Translations under genes and position numbers: made by a program
The notes under the pieces: generated by a model
Databases searched by the model: none
What the model saw: only the letters and a program-made list of their open reading frames with translations
What the model was told of the DNA's origin: nothing
Shown: positions 1-10,640 of the stretch, in pieces
How the letters are laid out: the number at the start of each line of letters is the position of its first letter
Position numbering within the stretch: the stretch's first letter is position 1
Origin: Orientallactaga sibirica
Lineage: Eukaryota > Chordata > Mammalia > Rodentia > Dipodidae
Assembly (NCBI GenBank): GCA_036365145.1
Contig: JAEOAD010000015.1
Location: 36,967,501-37,031,500 of the forward strand
Direction of reading: 5' to 3'
Length of the DNA: 64,000 nt

Positions 1-104
1 TTTCTTTTTTTTTTTAAAATTATTAATTTTTTATTGATACCTTCTATATTTACATACAAAAACATATGATATTTCCCTTCCCTCCCCCCCCATTCTGGCT
101 TAGT
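1..104 (-). repeat. LINE-1 3'-end fragment, antisense
   Basis: A T-rich start followed by a run like other LINE-1 3' ends in this window (compare 17600-17700: a ttttattgata-type start, then a pyrimidine-rich stretch with many C). The element is cut by the window edge. At about 105 the sequence changes to ORF1-type LINE-1, so this is probably a separate small insertion. Boundary by eye. Confidence 0.5.
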
Positions 105-640
105 TGTCATAAATTCCTTAAGCCTGTTTTTGTTGAGGAATGCCCTTATTTCTCCTTTAGTTTAGATATTTAGCTTTGCAGGATAAAGTATTCTTGGTTG
201 ACAGTTGATATCCTTCAAAACTTGGAATACATCATTCCAAGTACTTCTAGCTTTTTAAAGTTTGTTTTGAGTAATCTGCTGTGATCCTGATGGACTTCCC
301 TTTATAGGTCACTTACTTTTTCTGTCTGATTTCAATATATTTTCTTTGGTTTGTGTGTTTAGTAGTTTAATTATAATGTGGTGAGGAGAGGTTCTTTCCA
401 GGTTTTGTCTGTTTTGTGTTCTAGAAGCTTCTTTAATCTGCATTGGAATTTCCTTGCCAACTTGGGGAAAATTTTTCTTCTGTGATTTTGTTGAAAATGT
501 CTTCTAAGCCTCTGGATTGAAATTCTTCTCCTCCTACTTTACCCTGAATTCTTATGCTTGATCTTTTCATAGTGTCCCAGATATCTTGATTATATCTTAT
601 ATTATAATGTTGTGAGTTTTGCAACCCGAGTTCATTTGAT
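105..640 (-). repeat. LINE-1 ORF1 fragment, antisense
   Basis: The reverse strand carries a decayed LINE-1 ORF1. A short frame at 433-624 reads IWDTMKRSSIRI, then GGEEFQSRGLEDIFNKI, the typical entry into the ORF1p RNA-binding (RRM) domain. The same block is better preserved at 33563-33892 and 40728-41495. The rest of this stretch aligns by eye to those copies but is full of stops and frameshifts. ORF1p is the trimeric RNA chaperone of the LINE-1 ribonucleoprotein; this copy cannot make it. Confidence 0.75.
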
Positions 641-1850
641 GCTTGGGTTTTCTAATAATCTGCAGTGCTTTTGTATATGAAAACCCAACTTTATGTACTT
701 TCAGAGTAGGAGATTAAGGTGCCAAGTGTAGCTCTTGTACTCCAGTCCATCCAACCACAGACATAACCCTAGGTGTTGACTTTGACTACTATCCAAGTGT
801 TCTAGGGGGCTGGGTGGAGAAATTTAATGGCAATTTCTAAAATTCTACTGGCTAATATACATAATCAATAAAAACCAACACATAGTATGCAAGTATGGGG
901 ATTGAAACAAACAGATAACCTTATAAAGCCAAAATCCCTAAGGGTGTGTGTAGATCCTTAATCCTGTCAGCTGGGAGGTTGAGATTTCTGTTCTGTAGTG
1001 GGTTCCATGTCAGCCTGGGTCTGAATCAGACCATCAGATCCTGTCCCCAATAATGACAGAAGAAAAAGACAAAGGCCCTGTGAATCTGAAAGCATCAAAG
1101 GCAATAATAGTCAACCCCCAAATACAGCTTAATTGAGAATGGTAAATACAACCAAGAATATGTAACCCATAACCTGCCCTGAAATGGAAAGAGAGATTAG
1201 CACTTCCAGTGCAGGCTTCTGTACCTACTTTTTTGTCATTTGGCCTTGTACCTTTTTGGGGTGGCTTCAAATCTCACCAATGCTGAATGGCCACCTCAAT
1301 CCCTCTGTGTTGTGCTGTGAATCTGGTGCTCTCATCAGCTGTGCTGGATGCCCTGAAGCAGGGCACTAAATGCTTCTATGGAGAGTCGCAGTTCTGTTGC
1401 TTGGGGCATGGGAGAGTATAGGAAGTCTGGAGTTGTACTGGAACTGTTCAGCTGGTCCCAACTATGTCACCTTCAGCAGCTCCTCTGCTGTTTCCCTTTC
1501 AGATTTCTTGACTTTGCATGGAAGCTTATGAGGTTGGAAAATCCCTTTGTTTGGTCTCTGCTCCTACAGCTGGACACCAGGTGGGCCTGTGGATCCATGC
1601 AGGTCTGCGCCTGGATTGAGTCTGGGGCTGCAAGCTCCTCAGTGGGATACTGGATGATTTCTTCCTTTCTGATAGATCTTAGTCTCTTCTGCTTCTCCAC
1701 TGTGGCTGATAAAAACCTATACACCTTCACTTTTCAGATGAAGAGTGTATTTTGCTGTGGTTTTGCTCAAATCCCTTCCTAGGCTGGATTGGTGTGACTC
1801 ATATGCAGCTATCTTATCCAGAAGCCTCTATTGTTTAACTTTTTAGAGGG
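641..1850 (-). repeat. Probable LINE-1 5' region, antisense
   Basis: Lies directly 5' (in element orientation) of the ORF1 fragment and is less AT-rich than its surroundings. It has no reading frame with homology I recognise. I assign it to the 5'UTR/upstream part of the same LINE-1 by position and general character only. The open frame at 1378-1782 on the + strand is antisense to this region and is taken as chance. Confidence 0.45.
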
Positions 1851-1866
1851 AATATTTTCTACTCTG

Positions 1867-2109
1867 TATTTATTTATTTTTTTGGAGAGAGACAGAGAGA
1901 GAGGGAGAGGAAAACAGATAGAGATGGGTGCACCAGCAGCCTCTCAGCTGCCGAGAATGAAATCCAGATGCATGCGCCCCCTTGTGGTCAAGTGTGGCAT
2001 TGCACCCTTGCGTCACTGCATCTGGCTAAACATGGGACCTGGAGATTGGAACCAACATTCTTAGGCTTAGGAGGAAGGTGCCTTAACCGCTAAGCCATCT
2101 CTCCAGCCC
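1867..2109 (-). repeat. tRNA-headed SINE, long form, reverse
   Basis: Reverse-strand element. The head at about 2109-2040 reads ctggagagatggcttagcgg, with an A-box-like segment, and then a ggttccaatctcc B-box-like segment. This is a pol III promoter of tRNA ancestry. The tail is (ga)-rich and ends in an A/T-rich run at the left. Compared with most copies here it has extra sequence in the body around 1985-2025 (gtcaagtgtggcattgcacc and following), shared with 58968-59237 and 60083-60316. Confidence 0.85.
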
Positions 2110-2112
2110 TGT

Positions 2113-2340
2113 ACATATTTTTTTAAATGCAGGGTTATGTGTACTCCACTCTGGCTTTGAACTTGATATATATCCGAGGATGGCCTTATTTCCCTGCCTC
2201 AACCTCTGAGGTGTTGAGATTATTGGAATGCACCACCACACCTACCTTATGTGGTTCTGAGGATCTAACTCAGGACTCCATGAATGCATGGCAGGCACTC
2301 TACCCACTGACCCACATCCAAAACCCCCACTTAGTCCTTA
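2113..2340 (-). repeat. B4-like composite SINE, reverse
   Basis: Read on the reverse strand it begins with an ID-like tRNA head (2335-2250) and continues into a B1-like half: the + strand shows caccaccacacc and a degenerate ggccttat...ctgcctcaacctctgagg. That order, ID-type head then B1-type tail, is the B4 layout. It is strongly diverged, so it is old. Confidence 0.6.
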
Positions 2341-2379
2341 TTAATGCAACAATATTTATTTTAAAAAGCTTGAATAATA

Positions 2380-2505
2380 CCAATACCCTTTTCAGGTAGA
2401 TATTATCACCTGCCATTTACAGAAACAAACAAGTCAGATGTGAAGTAACTTTCCCATGACTATTCAGCTGAATTTGAGGCATTGTTTTCTTACTGCATTA
2501 TTTTA
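2380..2505 (-). repeat. MIR relic, reverse
   Basis: The + strand shows aggtagatattatcacctgc, then catttacagaaacaaaca and gtgaagtaactttcccatga, the reverse complement of the MIR core (cf. ttacttaacctc...tcatctgtaaaatggg). An ancient mammalian SINE, marking old host sequence between younger insertions. Confidence 0.65.
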
Positions 2506-2619
2506 CCTCTAATTTTTTTCTGTGATAGTATGTTTCAATAGAAGAAAATACAAACTCTTAAAGTAAGAGAATATAATGATTCTTTTTTTAAAGTGTAAAA
2601 CTACTGATACTTTGATGGG

Positions 2620-3100
2620 ATAGAGTTTTTAATTTTTATTTTTAAACTTTTATGATAGCCTTCATACATATACTCAAAGTACCTAGACTGTTATCTTTTC
2701 CCACCACCTTCTTTTGTCTTTCTTCCCTATCTCCACTCTACTGAGCCTCTATCTTTTTCCAAGTAGTCCCTCTTTTATTTTGTTTGTTTTGTTGCCCTCA
2801 TATTATGTAGATCCTGTGTAGATAGCATTAGCCACTGTAAGGAACTGTATGTAGGTCATAAATGCAATGACCACTTAATGTCTGGAAGACAGCGCTCGAA
2901 AGTACTCCACCCTTACTTCTGTCACCTCTTCTGTAATGGTATGAGCCTTGAAGTGTGCCAAAGAGATGTCTCACTTAGTCCTCAAAACTCCACTGTCACT
3001 TCTCAGCACTTTGATGAGTTTTGCATCTCCCCAGTAGTCATTTCCATCCTCCCTGAGTAGAAATTGACAGTGAATGATTGCTCGGTGAGAAGGAATAATT
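2620..3100 (-). repeat. LINE-1 3'UTR, antisense
   Basis: Starts at the left with a T-rich 3' end and continues through a rodent-type 3'UTR with landmarks repeated elsewhere in the window: ctgagcc(t)...aagtagtccctctttt, cacctcttctgtaatgg, gatgagttttgcatctcccc. Similar copies are at 13300-13770, 17586-18230 and 18625-19560. No coding content. Confidence 0.7.
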
Positions 3101-3368
3101 TTCATCACTAGTGTCACCACAGGCAAGTTCCCTGTGCACCAATAAGTAACCCCTAACCAATGCTCATGCAAACAAATCTAATTAAACTCAGTAAGTCACA
3201 AAGAAAAACATGAAAGTGGAAGGGGGACTGGTTGGGGAAAAAGGATTCAGAAGAATGTGAGCAGGATAAGAGAGTGTAAGTGGAGGATACAATAAAATAT
3301 ATGCCTGTATGAGATCATTAAAATACATGTAAAATATTGAGATATACAAAATCTGTATTAAAAATAAA
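3100..3368 (+). repeat. LINE-1 3' end, sense
   Basis: Contains aaactcagtaagtcacaaag and a purine-rich segment (gaaagtggaagggggactgg), then aggataagagagtg and an A/T-rich end, as in LINE-1 3' termini in sense orientation. It abuts the antisense LINE-1 3'UTR on its left. Since both pieces include the extreme 3' end, they are best read as two insertions, not one inverted element. Confidence 0.65.
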
Positions 3369-3369
3369 G

Positions 3370-3568
3370 TAGAGGGTACTGGAGATATGGTTTATTGGTT
3401 ACGGCCCTTGCCTATAAAGTCTTAACTACTGAAGTTCAATTCCCTAGTACTCATGTAAAGCCAGATGCACAAAGTGGCATATGCATCTGGAGTTCATTTA
3501 TAGCAACAAGTAACCCTGGTGTGCCAATTCTCATTCTTGCTCTCTTTCTCTTTTTTTTCTCTCTCTTT
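3370..3568 (+). repeat. tRNA-headed SINE, forward
   Basis: Forward copy with head ggagatatggtttattggtta (A box) and gttcaattccct (B box), body ccagatgcacaaagtggc, and a ctctct tail. The tail runs straight into the B1 that starts at 3569, so the B1 probably inserted into this tail. Confidence 0.8.
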
Positions 3569-3718
3569 CTGCTGGGTGTGGTGGCACACACCTTTAATCC
3601 CAGTACTCAGGATGCTGAGGTCTGAGGATCTCTGTGAATTCAAGGCCAGCTTGAGGCTACGTAGCAAATTTCAGGTCAGCCTGGGCTAGACCCTACCTTG
3701 AAAAACCAAACAAAAAAG
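3569..3718 (+). repeat. B1-type SINE, forward
   Basis: 7SL-derived monomer: gctgggtgtggtggcacaca at the head, ctttaatcccagtactcagg, gtgaattcaaggccagcttg, ending with an A-rich tail gaaaaaccaaacaaaaaa. Several mismatches to the best copies here (7080-7238, 55130-55292). Confidence 0.85.
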
Positions 3719-3969
3719 GTGGATCTTTATGTATTCTAACTGCTTATTAGGAGCTTAGTGAATAGTGTATTTGGAATAAATATATACACATTTGTTACTC
3801 TTCTTCATTTGCTCTTGTTTCTTCAATCTTATGTACATTTTACCCAGAACTTAAAACCCATCTCTAAAATTTTACCCTAATCTTAAACCCTAGAGTATTT
3901 CAAATGAATAATAAATTAGCAGTTTTTCTTGAATTCAGTATTATCTTTCCTCTTTGTGAAACTACATTT

Positions 3970-5260
3970 AAAATACTGTTGGATGTAGATCCAGAATTAG
4001 GATTGCTGTATTTAGTGGGATTCCTATTTTTATTTTTTTGAGGAATAATCATCTGTTTTTCATAGTATCTGTATCAAATTACATTCCTATCAGAAATGTA
4101 CATGGGTTTATCCATATCCTTGAGAGCCAACACTTATAGTTTATTTTTCAATATAGTTGTGAGATTATATCTCATTGTGGGTGTTTTTTTTTTTTTTTAT
4201 TTTGAGGTAGGGTCTTGCTCTAGACCAAGCTGACCTGGAATTTACTATGTAGTCTCAGGCTGGCCTTGAACTTACAGTGATCCTCTTACCTCTGCCTCCC
4301 TGAGGGCTGGGATTAAAGATGTGTACCATCATGCACAGTCTCAATATGGTCTATGAATTGCATTTTAATTGTGATTAATGATATGCCTTTTCCTATACTG
4401 GTCCAATTCCAGGCCTTCTTTACAGATATGTCTATTCAGTTCCTTTTTTTCTATTTTTTAAAATTTTGTGTCTTTTCTTTTTATGAAGTTATAGCATATT
4501 TAGGTATTAGCCTCTTCTCATGTATTTTGTTTAAACATATTATCTCCCATTCCATGTGTTGCCTTTTTAATTCTACTGGAATGTTCTTTGCTGCACATGG
4601 CTTTTTAGCTGGATGTAGTGCCACTGTCAATTTTTGTTCCCCTGTTTTCTTCTAGGAGTTGTATAACTTCAAGTCTTACATTCAAGTATTTCATCTAGTT
4701 TAAGTCCATTTTTTGTTTGTGTAATAAAATGGTCTAATTCCATTCTTTTGCACATGTATATTTAGTTTTCTCCAAACTCTCTGTTGAAGAGACCTTACTT
4801 TTCTCATTGTTTTCTTAGCTAAGATGAGTTATTGTAGATACATTTTTTTAAATTTATGGAATGTTTATTCTGTTTTGTTGTTATATATGTATGTTTGAAT
4901 GCTTGCACCATTACTATTTTACTTACTATAACTCTGAATCAAAATAAGAGATGTAGCTGCACTTTGTGTTCATCGCAGCATTATTCATAATAGAGAAAGC
5001 ACTGAGGGAATATGAATGTCTATCAGTAGACAACGGAAATATGATGTATATATTAGAAATATTATTCAGACTTAAAATCAAGAAATATGTCATTTTCAAT
5101 AACACGTATTAATTTGTAGGTCATTATGCTAAGTAAATTAGCCACAAACAATAGAACAAATAATAACATTTATAGACAAAGTGTATACTAGACATAGAGA
5201 GTAATTGGTGATTACTAGATGCTGGAGGGAGGGAGAAATAGTGTGGTATTAGTCTAAAAT
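3970..5260 (-). repeat. Old LINE-1 with 5' inversion (twin-priming type)
   Basis: The left part (3970-4840) is antisense ORF2 C-terminal sequence. Its L1-downstream end is at the left (ccagaattaggattgctgta) and its more upstream ORF2 sequence at the right. The right part (about 4950-5260) is sense and starts with gtgttcatcgcagcattatt, which in LINE-1 lies only some tens of bases downstream of the left part's left edge. Inverted upstream segment followed by sense downstream segment is the layout made by twin priming. A B1 (4184-4339) later inserted into the inverted half. No intact frame. Confidence 0.7.
4184..4339 (-). repeat. B1-type SINE, reverse, inside LINE-1
   Basis: Oligo-T start, then ttgaggtagggtcttgctct, gacctggaatttactatgta, ctgcctccctgagggctggg and gtgtaccatcatgc. 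Moderately diverged. It interrupts the antisense half of the inverted LINE-1, whose ORF2 sequence resumes at 4340. Confidence 0.85.
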
Positions 5261-5289
5261 AAATAAATTATTTATATGATTTCTCAACT

Positions 5290-5950
5290 GAAATAAGTCC
5301 ATATCCCAATAGATTCACTACCAATTTCTTTGGGATCTTCAAATCACTAACCTTGACGCTTCTCAAGTTATTTCATAAAATACAAAAGGAAAGAACAAAC
5401 ACTCTCAAATCATTTTTATGAGGTTAGGATTACTCAATACAAAAACTGGAAAAGACTACACAGAAATAAAAGTATAAACCCATCTCCCTGATGAACATAT
5501 GTACAAAAATTCTCAACAAAACACTTACAAAGAGAATGCAAGAGTACATCAAAAAGATCACCCATTACAATCAAGTTGCCTTTATTCTTGAGATGCAGGA
5601 ATGGATTATGCAACACAATATATGTAATACATTACATAAATAGATACTAAGATAGAAATTACATGATCACCTTGATTCATGCAGAAAATGCTTTTGTCGA
5701 AATACAATATCCTTTCATGATAAAAGATCTGAAGAAACTGGGAATAGAAGGAACTTCTCTCTCAACATAAGTAAGGGCATATATATATATGACATACCCA
5801 GAGCCAACATTATACTAAATGGAGAAAAACTCAAAGCATTTCTACTAAGATTGGGAACAAGTCACTTTCTCAATTTTACTTTTATTTCTCAAAGTCTTAG
5901 TTATGGCAATATGAAAAGAGAAACAAATACACAGGATACATATAAAGAAA
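5290..5950 (+). repeat. Older LINE-1, sense, upstream half (RT region)
   Basis: Decayed ORF2 reverse-transcriptase DNA in sense orientation: cccatctccctgatgaacat, then catcaaaaagatcacccatt, atgcaggaatgg and atgcagaaaatgctttt, which follow the LINE-1 RT order. No frame survives. The same element resumes at 8886 with the sequence expected next in ORF2, so the 5951-8885 block is a later insertion into it. Confidence 0.75.
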
Positions 5951-6277
5951 AGATGAAGAGATACAAGAACAATAACTTTACCATCCACCTAAAGGCATTA
6001 GAAAAACAAGAAGAATCCAACCCTTAGCTCCAGAAAGAAAAAAGATATGAGCATAAATTGAATTAGAAACAGAAAAAAACAAGAAAATCAATGAAACCAA
6101 GAGGTGATTCTTTGGAAAAGTAAACAAGATTGATAAATCCTTGATAAAATTGATCAAATGTATAAAAGAGAAGTCTGAAATTAACAAAATCAGAAATAAA
6201 AAGGAGCGGTCACAACAGACATCAAGGAAATTAGAAGAATTACCAGGACATACTTCCAAAACATATACTCCACAAAA

Positions 6278-6730
6278 TTGGATAATCTGGAACAAATGGA
6301 TGAATTCCTAGCCACATACCACCTACCAGAACAAAACTCTGAGCAGATAAATCTCCTAGACAAACCTATTATATTCAATGGGATTGAAAGGGTAATCAAA
6401 AACCTCCCCCAACAGAAAAGTCCAGGACCAGATGGCTTCTCAGCTGCACTCTATCCAACCTTCATTGAAGAACCGAAACCAATTCTTCTCAAACTGTTTG
6501 ACATAATGGGAGAACAAGGCCTCCTCCCCAACTCCTTTTATGAAGCTAGCATCACCCTAATACCAAAACTAGACAGAAACACAACAAGAAAAGAAAACTA
6601 TAGGCCTATATCCCTGATGAACTTGAATGCAAAGAAGCTGAACAAAATCCTTTCAAACCAAATTCAACAACACATCAAAAGCATTATGCACTTTGGACTA
6701 GCAGGATTTATCCCAGAGATGCAGGGATAG
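6278..6730 (+). pseudogene. LINE-1 ORF2 reverse-transcriptase fragment
   Basis: 150 codons of the finger/palm-entry part of LINE-1 ORF2p, the endonuclease/RT that copies LINE-1 RNA at the nicked target. Visible blocks are DEFLATYHLPEQNSEQINLL, KSPGPDGF, ENYRPISLMN and FIPEMQG. The start methionine is internal to ORF2 and is not a real initiation site. The frame ends where the conserved text would continue with a tryptophan (the codon after MQG is tag), so a point change closes it. RT motif A is visible out of frame downstream (near 6800-6835) and no intact YADD block follows. Confidence 0.8.
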
Positions 6731-7079
6731 TTCAACACATAGAAATCAGTCAACACAATACACCACATAAACAAACTTAATCACAAGAACCACATGATTA
6801 TCTCAATAGATGCAGAGAAGACCTTTGATAAAGTGCAACATCACTTCATGATCCAATCACTGGACAGGACTGGACAATTTATATCTCAACACAATAAAAG
6901 CTATATATCAACCTCCTAAAGCCCAAATAATAATGGAGAAAGACTCAAGGAGTTCCCATTGAGATCAGGAACAAGATTGGGGTGTCCACGCTCACCATTG
7001 CTCTTCAATATAGTACTAGCAGTCCTAACCCAAGCAATAAGACAGGAGACAGAAATAAAGAGATAAAAATTGGAAAGGA

Positions 7080-7238
7080 GCTGGGCGTGGTGGCGCACGC
7101 CTTTAATCCCAGCACTCGGGAGGCAGAGGTAGGAGGATCGCCGTGAGTTCAAGGCCACCCTGAGACTACATAGTGAATTCCAGGTCAGCCTGGGCCAGAG
7201 TGAGACCCTACCTCAAAAAACAAAAAAAAAATAAAAAA
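7080..7238 (+). repeat. B1-type SINE, forward, with target-site duplication
   Basis: One of the best preserved B1 copies: gctgggcgtggtggcgcacg, aatcccagcactcgggaggc, gtgagttcaaggccaccctg, ccagagtgagaccctacctc and an A-rich tail. It is flanked by ggaaagga at 7072-7079 and 7239-7246. It inserted into the younger LINE-1. Confidence 0.9.
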
Positions 7239-7246
7239 GGAAAGGA

Positions 7247-7293
7247 TGGAGCTGAAGAGATTACTTAATGGTTAAGGCATTTACCCTAAATGC
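7247..7293 (+). repeat. Head-only stub of a tRNA-headed SINE
   Basis: tggagctgaagagattactt followed by aatggttaaggcatttaccct matches the SINE head and A box, but body and tail are absent and LINE-1 ORF2-tail sequence follows at once. It sits exactly at the junction where about 1.7 kb of ORF2 is missing. Confidence 0.6.
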
Positions 7294-8885
7294 TGCATGT
7301 TTCACTATACAGATATTTGCTCAACCATGTTTATAGCTGCTCAATTCCTAATAGCTAAGAACTAGAATCAACCCAGGTGCCTATCATTGGTTAAATGGAT
7401 TACAAAGTTGTGATACATATATATACACAATAGAATCCTATTCAGCAGCAAGAAAAAACAATACAATAAAATTTGTAGGAAAATGGATGGACTTAGATCA
7501 TACTCAGCCAACACACACAATCACAGAAAGGCAAAGACCAAATGTTCTCCCTCATCTGCAATTCCTAACCTGGATCAGCTTGAGTTTCTGGCATACTGTA
7601 TAAGCAACTTGAGACCCAGAGAATAGGATGGAACATTTGTGGGAAGGGAAGGTGGTGGAAATAAATACAAAACTAAACCCAAAATGATCTGGTACTGTAT
7701 AAACCTTTCTCCTTGAAGGTAATCTTCCTTAACAGGTGTATAGTGAGATGCCTGTGAAAAAAAGGCCCTGGAGAGAGTTGGATGAATCCTAACCTTAAAA
7801 ATTTTTGTCTATGACCTGTAACTAACAGTATCAGAAATAGGTGCTACCCACATTGAGTTCTTGATCGGAAAGACTTATGAGGTCCCCAAAATAAGACAAC
7901 TTCTGTGAAAGTACTTGATTACCGCCCCCCCCCCAAGGTAAAAGGTAAGACTCTTGCTGAAGACACCATATGATGCTAACACAGAACATAGAGTAACCTT
8001 GCTGGAATGTGGATGAGAGCCAGTCCCCAGAAAGTTAGCCCATCTAGTGTTGGAAAGCTCTATATGGGTTACTGGGGGAAAGTGGCCAACAAAGGTGTGA
8101 GCAATCAGGGGTCTAAGCCACTCAAAAGCAACCAGTGCAGTGGTGGCACACAGCCTTGACGGGTAACCGATGGATTTATGATTGGCTAAGAGATCTACTC
8201 AATGGAAATGAACTCATATCTGGAACTGGGAACCAGGTCTGAATTTTATGGAGACAAAGATTATGCTCTCCAGTGTCAAGCTTTCACTAGTCTTTGGCTA
8301 AAAGAGGGGCTACATCCATCAGTCTCTCCCTAAACTAATAACACTTATCCAATTTAGCCTATGCTAACTTTGCTTTCTATTGGAGAATCTGATTTTGTTT
8401 TTCAGAAGGTAGTGAGATCTGAGGAGATTAACCACCCCTTGCATCTCTGTCAAGGCCCAGGTAAAACTACAGAGGAAGTGGGGAGATGAGCAAGAGTGTT
8501 CCTTCCATGGTGAGCCTGACAATCAGTGCCAGGGTGAAGGAGACACTGATGATACTCATTGTCTATCAAAGCATAAATCTAGAGGCTCCTAAGAGCTCAT
8601 CACTGAAGTAAACTTAAAACACACCCACCAAGGCTCAGGGAAATTTGAGGAAGAGGGGGGCGGAAAGATTGTAAGAGCCACAGGCTGGGATGTCATGCCC
8701 AGGGGCATTGCCTTGTCCAACAACTGACTGCTTTTCCCACAATGCATAACCCACAACCCCATGGGGAATACTAGCAACCCCACTGAGGAGGATCCCTCGT
8801 GGAATGGGGTCAGGGAGGAGCGAAAAGATGGTACCAACACATGATGTATCCATACAAAGTATATACTTAATAAAAACATAGGTAA

Positions 8886-9185
8886 GGAAGAAACTCAGTA
8901 TCCTTATTTGCAAATGAGATAATTTTATATAGTATATCCTAAGAACTCCACAAAAACACTCTTAGAACTGATAAACACTCTTAGCAAAGTAATAGGTTAT
9001 AGAAGTAGCATAACAAAATCTGTAACCTTCCTTTATGCCCAAAAGCTGCTGAAGAAGAACTCATGGAAGCAAATCCATTGTATATTGCCTCAAAAATAAA
9101 ATAACTAGGAATAAGCATAACCAAGAGAGTGATCAACCTGTATAACAAAACCTTTAAAATAACAAAAAAAGGAAAACCATTCTTT
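8886..9185 (+). repeat. Older LINE-1, sense, downstream half
   Basis: Resumes the element of 5290-5950: gaagaaactcagtatcctta, caaatgagataattttatat (the decayed RT active-site neighbourhood), aactccacaaaaacactctt, gcctcaaaaataaaataact. This is the ORF2 stretch expected immediately after the interrupted point. The match fades at about 9185. Confidence 0.75.
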
Positions 9186-9901
9186 TCAGAGATTTACATT
9201 TCTCACCTTAAAATAGATATAATGCTAACCTATTATGGGTATGATGAGACTCAGAATAGCTCCGTTATATTAGTCATTTCTCACTATATTTACCTAAATT
9301 CCAGTGTCATTTTCTGTCATTGTGTCCATATAGATCACATATTCTGACTCTAATAAATAATTTGATATTTCTTGAGTAGGTAGCAAATATAGCTATTTTT
9401 TTTCCTTTTCCCACATTACCCTCTTTCCCTTTTCTGCTTGGTAGGTTTCTTACCATTTTGAACTGGACTAAAATTTAAAGAAATTTATTTTTAACCACTT
9501 TAAGTTTGAATTAGGTACTTTCTCATATGTGAATTTCTGGCATCCTACATAGATCTGTCCTTTACTACTTAAATTATTTTATTTAAACCATTGTTGTGTT
9601 AATTCATTTTTAGAGTAAAATTTGTCTAAGTTATTTTATCTGTAATTTCCAGCATCATGGAAGACACTTACTAATTCCATTCCATTAGGTGGCTGAATTA
9701 GAGAATGTATATTGACATTTTTATTGTTTGATGGACTAAGAAATTTATTTACAGTTGTTTTCTTAAGCCTTAATGAACATGGGATCTATATACTCAATGG
9801 TATACAGGTATGATATTAGACGATTAATTCTGACAAAATTTCTGCTTGTGTAGAGAAATATATTGCCATGGACTATGGCTTGGATCAATTTTTAGTTTGT
9901 T
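9186..9901. other. Unassigned sequence
   Basis: About 0.7 kb of AT-rich sequence with no SINE, LTR or LINE signature I can recognise and no convincing reading frame. Probably host intergenic or intronic DNA. Confidence 0.5.
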
Positions 9902-10086
9902 TCTCTTTGGTTTCTTTCTTTTTTTTGGTTTTTTGAGGTAGGGTCTCACTCTGGTCCAGGCTGACCTGGAATTCACTATGTAGCCTCAGGGTAGCCTTGA
10001 ACTCATGGGGATCCTCATACCTCTGCCTCCCGAGTGCTGGGATTAAAGGTGTGCGCCACCACGCCCAGCTCTCTCTTTGGTTTCTT
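9902..10086 (-). repeat. B1-type SINE, reverse, with 15-bp duplication
   Basis: The B1 occupies about 9917-10071 (ttttgaggtagggtctcact, gcctcccgagtgctgggatt, gtgcgccaccacgcccagct). It is flanked by a perfect 15-base target duplication tctctttggtttctt at 9902-9916 and 10072-10086. Confidence 0.92.
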
Positions 10087-10295
10087 GATGTTCAAATGCA
10101 GGAGAGTAATTTGTATGTGTTATTGTTAGCTTTCAATCCTGAATGTTTACATTGAGACCCTAGAAATGGAATTTTGTAGTTGTTTTAGGAATATTGGACA
10201 AATTTTGATAAATACTGAGGCATGTGGCTAAGAAAGTGTTTTAGAAATTTTGTGATGCAATCAAGTTCATAGAAACAATAGAAATTCATGTCTCT
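10087..10295. other. Unassigned sequence
   Basis: AT-rich sequence between the B1 and a MaLR LTR; nothing recognised. Confidence 0.5.
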
Positions 10296-10640
10296 TGTGG
10301 TTGTTTGAATATAAAATGTGCCCCATAGACTCAAGCAATTGAATCTTGGTCCCAAGCAAAGTGATGTTGCTTATGAAGGTTGTGGGAACTTTAGGAGGTG
10401 GTGTCTTGCTGGAAGAAGTTTGTCAATGGGAGCTGTCCTTGGGTCATTATCACCCTCTTGCTCTCTGCTTCCTCCTTGCCAATGTGATGATGTGACTCAG
10501 CCTTCCTGCTTCTGCCTACTATGCTTTCTCTGCCATGATTGACTCTACCTCCTGTACCTGTACACCAAATTAACCCTTTTCTTCCATAAGCTGCTTCCAG
10601 ATAGTTATTTTGTTCCAGCAAGGAGAAAGTAACTGATGCA
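10296..10640 (+). repeat. Solo MaLR LTR (MT/ORR1-like), forward
   Basis: Begins tgtggttgtttgaatataaa, contains gtgccccatagactcaag, ttaggaggtggtgtcttgct and a 3' part with caccaaattaacccttttct (decayed polyadenylation-signal zone), and ends gtaactgatgca. Length of about 345 bp and the TGTGGT...gtaact..a.gca ends fit rodent MaLR LTRs. No 5-bp duplication is evident (tctct left, tttta right). Confidence 0.7.

Larger units (their letters stand above)
5951..8885 (+). mobile_element. Younger LINE-1, sense, 5'-truncated and internally deleted
   Basis: Starts in ORF2 upstream of the RT fingers. An open stretch at 6278-6730 (150 codons) reads KSPGPDGFSAALYPTF, ASITLIPKLDRNTTRKENYR and PISLMNLNAKKLNKILSN, classic LINE-1 RT motifs. 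RT sequence continues to about 7071, then a B1 and a SINE stub occupy 7080-7293. The element resumes at the ORF2 tail (from about 7294) and a 1.3 kb 3'UTR ending near 8880. Most of the ORF2 C-terminal half is missing. Flanks ataaagaaaagatgaaga (left) and gtaaggaagaaact (right) may be a decayed target-site duplication. Not functional. Confidence 0.75.

Noticed and set aside
1378..1782. 134-codon forward frame
   Set aside because: Antisense to the probable LINE-1 5' region; no recognisable domain and an overlapping reverse frame of similar quality.
2620..3368. Twin-primed LINE-1
   Set aside because: Antisense and sense parts both include the extreme 3' end, so they are separate insertions.
3840..3900. 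ttaccctaatcttaaaccct, telomere-like
   Set aside because: Only two degenerate units in AT-rich DNA; not an interstitial telomere array.
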